Below are positions 55,501-64,000 of a DNA stretch of 64,000 nucleotides, one piece after another (the stretch's first letter is position 1; the number at the start of each line of letters is the position of its first letter). The stretch is from Collybiopsis luxurians FD-317 M1. Taxonomy: Eukaryota; Basidiomycota; Agaricomycetes; Agaricales; Omphalotaceae. The stretch lies in assembly GCA_000827265.1 (NCBI GenBank), contig KN834777.1, forward strand, positions 304,594-368,593, given 5' to 3'. The notes below the pieces were generated by a model that was given only the letters and a program-made list of their open reading frames with translations, had not been told where the DNA came from and searched no databases. A program made the translations under genes and the position numbers.

Positions 55501-56874
55501 TTGTGTCGGCGGTTACAGCCAAGTGTTTGGCATTGACTTTGACAAAACCTTTGCCCCCGTTGTTCACAAATCTTCCCTTTGAATCCTATTTGCATACAGA
55601 GCATCAAAAGGTGCCTTCATCAAACAAATCAATGTAGAAAGCCCCTACCTTAAGCTAATCTTCACCACACCATATATATGGACCTTCCCCCATTCCTCAT
55701 CGACTACTACTCCCCTAAGTCCAACATCTCCTGCATCAAAAATCCAGTCTGCCGACTCAAACATCCACTGTACGGAAGCTGTCAAGGTGCCAAGGAATGG
55801 TACGACAAGAATCGCAGCATCCTTGTCGACACCATGAAGTTCAAAACCAGTACAGCCGATCTGTGCATGTTCCACAAGAAAGATGGGAAGATGTATGTTT
55901 CACTGGGAGTTGCCACCAATGACTTTTCCATAGTTGCAGACTGTAGGGCAACATCGAGGGGATTTGTGGTTGAGTATCAAGGAAGAATTAATATAACCGA
56001 GCTCGGAAGCATCAGTTGGCTGCTGGGAATGACAGTAACTTGGGACTATGAACGCTGAACAATCAGGTTAGCTCAAAAAGCCTATATGCAAACTATAATT
56101 GAAAGAATGGGACTTACTGATGCGAATCCCATTTCCACTCCTTTGGAACTGGGCATTGACCTCACTCCTGGATCTGCAGGCATTTCAGTCAAAATGCTGT
56201 CAACTGAGGACACAGCTCAGTACAGAATGGGAGTGGGCTCTCTGATTTACCTTTCTGACAGCTCTCATCCCAATATCACCTTTTCAGTATCTGTTCTTTC
56301 CTGCTATATGTCAAGTCCAACATCCACACACATGAAGGCCCTAAAATGTGTTGTTCATTACATTCTTGGAATGCTCAATATGGGATTAGAGTTGGGAGGT
56401 GAAAAACTTACTGTAGAAGCCTATTTGGATGCTGATTTCACTTCCAACTTAGATCGTAAGTCTGTCAGTGGCTATGTTTTGTTTTTCAGCCAAGGCATTG
56501 TCTCGTGGTCCTCCAAGAAGCAGGATCTCATTACTCAATTGATGACAGAGTCCAAATACATTGCCTTGAGTCACACCACAAAAGAAATCCTGTGGTGCCA
56601 CAAACTTCTATGTGAACCCATTCCCTCTCTTGTCCAGGGACCCACTACTCTTTACTGCGACAATCAAAGCACCATTTGTCTTAGCTCCGATGCCACTTTC
56701 CATATGCGTACCAAACATATTGATATTCACTTTCAATCTGTTCACAAAAATGTTGAATGATGCGAAATTGATGTTGTTTATATTCCTACGGATCAAATGG
56801 TCACTGACTGCATGACCAAATCACTCAGTCACATCCAATTCATCCATTTCTGCAAAGCTATGGGTGTTGAGTAA
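52584..56874 (+). pseudogene. copia gag-pol with eleven TGA codons
   Basis: Gag: YKLDILPKLTDDGSNWHSW. Then a knuckle remnant (FSNCNKKGHIAEKCY, first Cys changed), protease IIDTDASSHFTPD, HHCC region FHYLLGHINFDSCIN to CNVCIKAKA, integrase VVTDLWGPAS, RT AWAEAYKNKINHLKTYQTFD and SKYKAQICVGGYSQVF, and RNase H AYLDADFTSNLDRKSVSGY with LYCDNQSTICLS. The RT YVDD site is altered (VATNDF). TGA codons start at 53043, 53265, 53456, 53801, 54263, 54521, 54629, 55127, 55580, 56056 and 56758. In nearly every case relatives or context call for Arg. Frame changes fall between 53268 and 53456 and near 55650. Confidence 0.9.
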
Positions 56875-56892
56875 GTGCACAGCGAGGGGGAG

Positions 56893-57223
56893 TGTTGAGG
56901 TATACGCTGTTCATACCCCTAACAGGCTTTTTACTTACTATATTTAGTACTCAATTACTTAATACATTTCTGACCTTTAGTTACTGTGTAACTACTTATT
57001 TGGCTTTCTCCTATTTCTTTTCTTTACCCTCTCTTCTTTACTCTACGAGTACAATACCGACCTACTGCCCTTCATTGTGAGTTATTTATATGTAGCATAT
57101 ACCTGGCATCTAACTGACGTACCTAGTATATATTATTTCTTATTCTAGGTACTACTTACTTTCCTTATTGCCGAATACCTTCATTTATATATTATTTCTT
57201 ATTCTAGAACCCTGCGCCTAACA
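56893..57223 (+). repeat. 3' LTR of copia element 2
   Basis: 331 bp. Compared with the 5' LTR it has GGCATCT as a 7-base addition and 16 transitions. It is preceded by GAGGGGGAG. Confidence 0.95.
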
Positions 57224-57228
57224 TATGT

Positions 57229-59368
57229 ATTTATAGGTTACTAGAAAGCTTAAACTACTATACAGTAGTATATAATAGTGTACAATTATGTATAATAACT
57301 GATAATAATCTGTAGATATAGTAGTTGAATACAAAAAGTTGAGTTAAATACAATATGAGATAGAGTAGAATAATATATAGAATGAGGTATAGTAGCGTAA
57401 GAATAGAAAGAGATGAGAATATACAATATTATTTTACATTCACATTTTAGAGCCCTCAGGATGCCCCAGGGATCTCCAGGGAAGCCTCAGGGATCCTCAG
57501 GGACTCTCAGGCAACCTGAGAGTGCTCAGGATTTGGGGGGTGTCCCTTGGCATCCTGGGTAGCCTAGACAACCTAGGACCCCTGAGAAGCCTTGAGAAGC
57601 CTTAGGCCATCAGATAACAACCCATATGAGCCTGGGCTATGGGACCTTTTTCTTGATAGGCTGGTTCTGTCTGGCCTTCAGCAAGTTATGTCATGTTTGA
57701 TTCATGTGTACAAAGTTGCCACCAGTTGTCAAATTCTTGGTATACTTTTTGCAACTTGTTAAATTTGCATTATGCTGCGAGATTGTCTAATATCAATGAC
57801 CTGGTTTATCCACTCTTTCCTTGCCATCCTCAGGTCCTTGCCATGCCTTATCATTGCTTGTAGGTTCTTCCTCTTCTTCCTGAGTCCTCTTCTTCAGACA
57901 CCTCAACCTCATGCTCATGTTCAATCATGTAACCCAATTCCAGTGTCCTCATTGTCCTGTATTTTGTTAGAGTGTCTGGTATGTGTTTTATTCCCCCGGT
58001 ACATTATATAACCCCATTACAGATTGTATCATTATGTCACATGTTATATCTCCCTGGGTGTATTAATTGTGGTTGCCTGCGACGCTCTTGGGTCAATTTA
58101 ACCTCCGATATTCCTAGATTACTTCTGCCGATTACGAGTGCATGGAACGTAATGAAATGCCGAGTTTTTGTGGTGGTGAATTCTGAGTCTGATCCTTTAC
58201 AGGCAATTTTATATTAATGGTGTAATATTGATGACACAAAGTAATGTATTAAAGCTATCATGATAATAAATTATAAACCATTTTGAGTCTAGACTAAGTT
58301 GGGGCAGCGGCATTTAAGTCACTAGATACTGATCGGCGCCACCGCGCAGGGCACGAGTAACCGCCACGCGGCAGCGTTGGCCCACTACCAGCGGCAGGGC
58401 GTCAAGTAGTGCACGATGCTGCCACATCTCTTCTGTACCTACAGCTTGGGTGGAGACACTTAGGCGCTACTGTGTGCGTCTCTTAGTGATAATGAGCCCC
58501 CTGTAATCAGAGATTAAGAAGTCCAACAATTGTATTCATATGGATATTGATTCTACCTATAGAAAAATTGAATCGTCAACTTTGTGCTCTACAGAATAGA
58601 TTCCATTTCTGGCGTGCAAGGATTCGGTCAGGTACATACTAGCTGATGCGAGTTAAAACACCTGTCACAGTTAAGTGCTTATGTGGCCGGTTACCTGTGT
58701 TATGGTAGAACCTGACCGGACTCATACTAGTGTTAGAGTTATTTTTCGGTGTTGAAGCCTTGCGGGCAGAGAAGCTGGTAATGCATTAATTTTTCTGACT
58801 CGAGATACTAAGTGATACGAGAAGACTGCAGCCTTCACATTGCTAAGGTGCCGCCAGAAATTTTTTGTGATTTAGGAAATATCGGTACTGCCAATGCAGC
58901 GCACCGCTTATCACTCATAACAGGGTGCATTATTCCACCATTCGGCGCTATTAGCATCCTTATTATAACTAGGTTCTGTCTCGAGTGTTACATATCAGAA
59001 TTCTGACAGTAAGTGCTGTCGGCTGTCGGTGAACTTGAACCTACGTTCGAGGCCCACATACAATGCAGATAATGTTGCTGCCCTACGGTAGAGCCTCCAC
59101 CACCTGGTACTTGCGTAATGCGGCCCACATGCATGCTATTAAATACCTGAACAAGAGGTTTGCTATCCTCCCATTTCATCCACTCGCCATCCACCCTTCC
59201 ATGTAGGTCACATTGGAATGACGCCTCAATTGAATCTACATGACGTTCAGATACAAGTGTGCGATTTCCCTCGAGTTTTACAGTGAATTCAATGACCCAT
59301 CTTGCTTTCTGTTCACAGGAATTGGGAGCATTATGTTGGACTTATACAATTTAGTACGCTAGGGTTTA
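57229..59368. other. Gene-poor, AT-rich then CCTCAGG-rich region
   Basis: 57230-57440 is AT-rich simple sequence. 57445-57610 is rich in CCTCAGG/CCCTCAG-type words, as at 51.9 kb. 58138-58390 resembles parts of 7505-7710. No gene is supported; short open frames at 57772-58217 look spurious. Confidence 0.45.
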
Positions 59369-60090
59369 TTGAGCTTTGCTTTATCTGATGAAGATATTTG
59401 CCAATTAGTGATCTTGGTTTATGATTGGCTCCTCACTTTGGACCGAGAGATTGAGCTAGTCTGGAAATGCCATTGCAAAAGCAGCCTTCCCGCAATACTC
59501 TTCTTTGTTGACCGATATTTGAGTCTCCTGGGAAATATTCCAATTTTGATGCTTTACTTCTAGCATCAACCAGTCGATCAACTAAATGTAAGTAACCAAT
59601 TTTCTTCTACACTTGAGCTCAATGTGTTGAGTTATGCAGCCACAATTAGGGTAAGTACAGTGAATGGCTTTCCTTTGTTACATGGTTATTCATACTTTGC
59701 TGTGGTTAGAAGTCGATATTTTGCCCTTTATATGCAGGTGTTCGTATTAGTGGGCTTTTGCATTATGAGTGGTGCAGTTTCTGATTTATTGCCAATATCA
59801 ATCCATATCAAAATTCTTTCCAGCACTCTTTGCAGTGATAGTAACAGCTTTGTATGGTGGAAGCAAACGGGTCAGAATATTCCTCAGTGGCTTGGGTTTG
59901 GGCATGGCTTGCAATGCTATTGTCAGTTTTACACTCTAGGGGCTTTATACCATTTTGTTAATCCTATTATACAGATACAACTGATTCTGACAGATCGGCC
60001 GTCTTTGGTCAATATTGTACCAGTGTCGGTGTCGGAACAGATAGGCAATATTCCAATCTTCGGACCGTCAGAGTAGGTATTCAGCAACTC
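59369..60090 (+). pseudogene. DUF6533-type membrane protein gene, relic or incomplete
   Basis: 59395-59560 encodes LVYDWLLTLDREIELVWKC and FFVDRYLSLLG, the typical DUF6533 signature (YD-LLTLDxEIELVW then RYL). Downstream exon-like pieces are separated by GTAAGT introns (donors near 59589 and 59651, acceptor near 59739), and a later frame reads FPALFAVIVTALYGG with FLSGLGLGMACNAIVSF, a membrane helix. No ATG is in frame upstream and frames change between pieces. It is probably a decayed member of this fungal seven-helix family, distinct from the pair at 2653 and 23469. Confidence 0.5.
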
Positions 60091-63000
60091 CGGATATGCG
60101 ATTCTCTAAACTTAACTTATCGTTGAACCTAGAGGACTTCGTGAGTCTAACTATATTAAAGTGTTAACTTTAAAGCGCCTAATTCTTGGTATTGGCAGAT
60201 TTCGTGTTTATTTGGATTGGAGTCGTTATATTCGACCTCTGTGTTTTCTTTTTGACTGTCCGGAAGACAATTGAGATGTTTAGAGATCAGTACATCGAAA
60301 ATGGAATAAGTATTCTCATTATGCGAGATGGTGAGCACGTATTCATCCCGTTGTATTAGTTGATGATCACTGACTCGCCGAGCTACAGTTGTCATATATT
60401 TTGGCATTAACGCTCTGGCGACTTTAGGAAACCTACTATGTTATGCAGTAAGTTGGTATATTTCCTGCCCTTATCAGATTTTAAACTTTTTGTATAGTTT
60501 CAAAGAGTAAGCTTTTTGAAAGAATTTCTGCTTGAACTCACGGGAAAAAAAAACAAGGAATTGCTCAAAGGATTGTTAGTTTTGTTTTCCAACATGTAAT
60601 TTCAACAGTTAACTTAGGGCACACTTGTAGCAGAGTACTCAAAATTCCGTACTAATTGAAGATCTACTAATCTTTTTGATTGTAGTTTGCCGAGCATATT
60701 GGCTTCGCATATGATCTTCAATTTGCGAGAAAATAATTGCTTCAGGAGTTATTCAACACCAACACAAATATCACGGATTTCTTTTAACAACTTGGAGACG
60801 GATTGACGTCAAAATCTTGTAATTCAGATATACATTTCACACCAAATTGTGCACTTATAGATTTTAGCCTACAGTCCCATTTTGTTCAATTCGACACACC
60901 TTCAAGGTGACTTGTGACATGACTGACGAAATTTTGATCCCGACAAATTTCCTTTTAAGGTAATATCTGTCAGCCTTTTCAGCGTCATTGAGGGCGATCT
61001 TTGCCTTTGTCATGGACTACAGTACTATTTCCACTATACATTGTTACCTTTAGATTATAAGCCTGTAATTATTCTACATTCACATTGAGCAATTGGCTCT
61101 GATCTTTATTCTTGATACCATACTGGACTTGTTCCTAATTTATCACAGCTTGCTCATGATCACAGAAATACTTTGATGATTCTGGTGTACCCTCATAATT
61201 TTGAATTTATGCCCTTGTTCTGATACAAGTCAATGTTCAAAGGTGAAGAAACTGGACAAATATTGAAATTTCAAATATACTAAGTACTTACACTATAGTG
61301 CAAACTTCCAACTGTTCTCATTCTGTCCCTTACCGAACTCCTTTTTATCTCAATTGTAGGATACGGCCTACAGTATTGCCATGCACCATCTTAATTTGTG
61401 CTTTATGAATCCGAAATGAAATGAAGGATTTGTCCTTGTCGGGACATTTGGTGTCACGCCGTGACAAAATGCTTATGTTTTTCCCCGTATATGGTCCGTG
61501 TGAGTGTGACCACCTTGTGACCTTACGGCAATTATTTTTTTTTTTTTGGCAAGTGATCGTGCTGAGTCTTCTATTGTCAAGCGGCACCGTGTATATATTA
61601 TTACTATTACTAGTTGCCTTAAGTTTTGTTTGTTGCCACTCTCATACAAGCTGGAATTCCTTCTGGCAATGTCACAAAATCTCTTCACTCTGATCTATAG
61701 AGAAATACATCGTGTTCATCAGCTCTATAGGACATGTAATTGGAAGAAAGAAGGTGGAGGAGGCTGTAGTTGGGGTAGCTGGCATCGAGGGTGTTGTATT
61801 CCAGGTGTGGTTGTGCCAGCTGACCCGCTCAACACCCACAACATGGCATGGATCTTAGTCACCAGCTTCTCTCAAGATTCATTTTTTTGATGTGGTTCTT
61901 CAGTTGATCTGCAATGCTGCTCGAGTTACAAGTGTGAAGCATTTTTCTTGAATGATTTCATCTTTTGTATCTCAAGTTTACTATATAGGATCATCTTACT
62001 TGAGAATTGTGATGTATGTACATTGGGGTTGGTAAGTTTAGGATGGTAAGAGGGAAAGAATTGGAAATCAGGGTTGAAGGAAGGAGATACAAGGGAGATG
62101 AGGGGGAAGCTGGAGTAGTGATGTCTTCTCTCTGTTTGGTTACTTGAGCTTCACATTTAGCTGTTCCTTTTTCTCAAATAGATTTATCAGGCTGAACTGT
62201 GTACACTGTGAATTACAAGTGATAGTTACTTCAACCTGACAGCAACTAAGACAATACTGAAGTTTCTATATCCGAGGTCCAACATTGACAGTCTTCTGCG
62301 AGCCATGGCCTCTAATTCAGACATAGAGAAGCCAATGCATCGGTGTCATAAACATGCCAAAAATTCGGATTCGTGACTGCCGCGCGATCCATTGTGGCGG
62401 CCCTCTCTCACTATATGTGATACACCACCAATGGTCTGACCTTTTGCAGTTGTAAAAGGCATAGATATATGTATAATTTTCCCTGGGAATTTTAATATTT
62501 TTTTCCACAGAAAATGAATGAATTTTGCATCTGCAAAAGATGCTGTAAAATAAATGATTTTGCGGCGCCTTCTTCCCATGCAAAAGGCGCCGAAGATTAT
62601 ATAATTTTTCGCATGAATTTTTACTTATTTTTCAATTTTTTCCCGGCTGTAATATGATAGATATTGCATGTGTGAAAGTACTACTTTTTCCAACCACTTT
62701 GTCAGCGGCAAAATTAATCCTTTTACGGCTCCGAAAAGTAACGGGCGATGATCGGGCCTTGAGATTAAGTTACAAAGGAAATTATAATCCTTTTATGCCC
62801 GAAATTAATTCCTTTTATCAATTGAAATTAGAAAGAAATATTTAATATTTTTTTCGAACGAAAAGCAGATTTAATTGTTTTCTTTTTCTCAATTCAATAT
62901 CGGGCAGAAAAAGCTCAAAATTTCGAGTACTTTTCAGTCAAGATCAAAAATTAATATTCATTCCCAATCTATTTACGGTAATAATCACGGCCGAGAAAAT

Positions 63001-63960
63001 TCAGAACTGCCATAGTGAATGTTACAGAGACTACTAAAAACCTTGTTCCACGGTTGAAAAGTCGCATCAAAAATCAAAAAAATCAAAGAAATTAAAAAAA
63101 TTATCTACTTCACTTTGGACATTCAATATACTTCGCAACTATAGTCCTGATGCAATTACGTGAGGCAGGAATGCATACTGAAGAACCTGCACAACATTTT
63201 GACAGCGGTTTGCAGTTGTCATGATCTCTCATGAGTCTGTCTTGCTTCAGTGCCCTTGACAGGCATCCAGCATAATGGATCTGCTTGAGAGGCTCCTGAA
63301 TGTTACTGCAAATCCATCCCATAAAGTTAGAGCTCAGACTCACCAAAAGCAACGAGTCACCATTGATCCTGACACATTGGTATACTTTCGTGCACTTGTA
63401 CCCATGTCAACCATTACCTCAAATTGCCGTAATTTGCTCCAGAGATGTGTCATCAAGGAAGGTCCCTTGCCAGAGGGTGATATCGATACGAAAAACCACT
63501 CGATTAACCGTGAAGTTGCAATGCAATAATAATCCTTCCATTGAGTCCCCGAAGCTTCATCTCACTGTGTTGCAGCTTTTCTCAGCATTTTCCCATCCAA
63601 ATTCCCACTCAAAATCCCTCAAGTCCTTACAGAGCGCACGAATAGAAATTGTGTGGCCATGAAAGATGGTAAACTAGCCTGAAAATTTTGGTCAGACAGA
63701 TAGAGCGATGAATCTTCTGAAAGGACCTGACACATAGTTGAAAAGGATTGCATTTGATGTTGACCGCATACAGGATAGCGAGGGCTGGATAGTGAGGGTT
63801 GACATGGTGTTTAGTAACTTAGTTGTCCTTCCAACAACAAATACTTTGGGCCAAAACTCCTAGCGCCTGGATGACTTCAACAATGAATCAGTCTTCGGAG
63901 GCTATTTGCATGGCTCCCTGCTCAATTCTGTCATTATGTCGAATGTAAACAATGGCATGG

Positions 63961-63961
<1 letters not shown>
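60091..63961. other. Gene-poor 3' end of the window
   Basis: No gene is supported. 60876-60900 resembles 7268-7290. 62480-63110 is AT-rich with long A and T runs. A plus-strand frame at 63275-63529 (MDLLERLLNVTANPSHKVRA) and its minus-strand overlap are unrecognised. A gene reaching beyond the window end cannot be excluded. Confidence 0.4.

Positions 63962-64000
<39 letters not shown>
63962..64000. repeat. (GA)n microsatellite
   Basis: An AG dinucleotide run interrupted by one AA, continuing to the window edge. Confidence 0.98.

Larger units (their letters stand above)
52244..57223 (+). mobile_element. Full-length copia LTR retrotransposon, decayed
   Basis: 4980 bp, flanked by TATGT on both sides (52239-52243 and 57224-57228). 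In order: 5' LTR 52244-52567, PBS GGTTATGGGCCCC at 52568, gag-pol 52584-56874, polypurine tract GCGAGGGGGAG, 3' LTR 56893-57223. The LTRs differ by 16 substitutions, all transitions, plus a 7-bp indel. Gag-pol carries eleven in-frame TGA codons and two frameshifts, so this copy is older than the 17.7 kb element and inactive. Confidence 0.95.

Noticed and set aside
53043..56760. Alternative genetic code, with TGA read as Arg in the copia elements
   Set aside because: The same frames keep intact CGA codons and host genes here end with TGA (for example 3974 and 27716 context), so mutation is simpler.
63275..63529. 85-codon plus-strand frame starting MDLLERLLNVTANPS
   Set aside because: Fully overlapped by an equally long minus-strand frame; neither shows a known family or a splice continuation.
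1..64000. CRISPR array, bacterial operon or viral genome
   Set aside because: Repeats present are LTRs, hairpins and segmental duplications; genes are spliced and fungal in type.

Overview
The window looks like chromosomal DNA of a filamentous basidiomycete, most likely an agaricomycete. Evidence: spliceosomal introns of about 48-75 nt with fungal GT/GC...AG borders, copia-type retrotransposons, NACHT NTPases with a short N-terminal motif, DUF6533-like and other seven-helix membrane proteins, and small secreted proteins with Kex2-like dibasic sites. No bacterial, viral, organellar, rRNA, tRNA or CRISPR features were seen. All multi-exon models were built by hand from splice borders and reading phase; each closes to a multiple of three.

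Layout. 0-2.6 kb: remnant of a minus-strand copia element. 2.6-14 kb: first copy of a duplicated gene set: an intact seven-helix gene (2653-3976), a broken (5012-5978) and an intact (10764-11981) single-helix protein gene, a small minus-strand gene (9593-10205) and a truncated NACHT gene (12736-13456). 14-17.7 kb: mostly non-coding, with a long hairpin, a NACHT relic and a 245-bp inverted repeat. 17.7-22.5 kb: full-length, young copia element with target duplications and near-identical LTRs. 23.4-28 kb: second copy of the set: a seven-helix gene with one nonsense codon, then a full NACHT gene (671 aa). 28.2-39.5 kb: gene-rich part: O-methyltransferase, a three-repeat secreted protein with a nearby fragment, a 140-aa protein with an ATG-only first exon, a Ser-rich protein with a truncated copy, and two paralogous small secreted proteins. 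39.9-45.6 kb: old copia element carrying a solo LTR and a second insert. 47.8-51.2 kb: Sec14-like lipid-transfer protein and an APH-like kinase. 52.2-57.2 kb: second full-length copia element, older, with eleven TGA stops. 57-64 kb: gene-poor, with a DUF6533-type relic and a GA microsatellite.

Main themes. (1) A seven-helix gene plus a NACHT gene lie side by side at 23-28 kb and recur, split by 8 kb of extra DNA, at 2.6-13.5 kb. (2) A short N-terminal motif of the NACHT proteins (Phe-x-Ile-x-Gly-Gly-x-Phe type) occurs in three NACHT copies and, loosely, in the non-NACHT gene at 9593-10205, suggesting an NLR signalling family with a possible separate partner. (3) Retroelements, and one duplicated gene, decay by a strongly transition-biased process: almost every premature stop is TGA where Arg is expected, and all 16 LTR differences of the older element are transitions.
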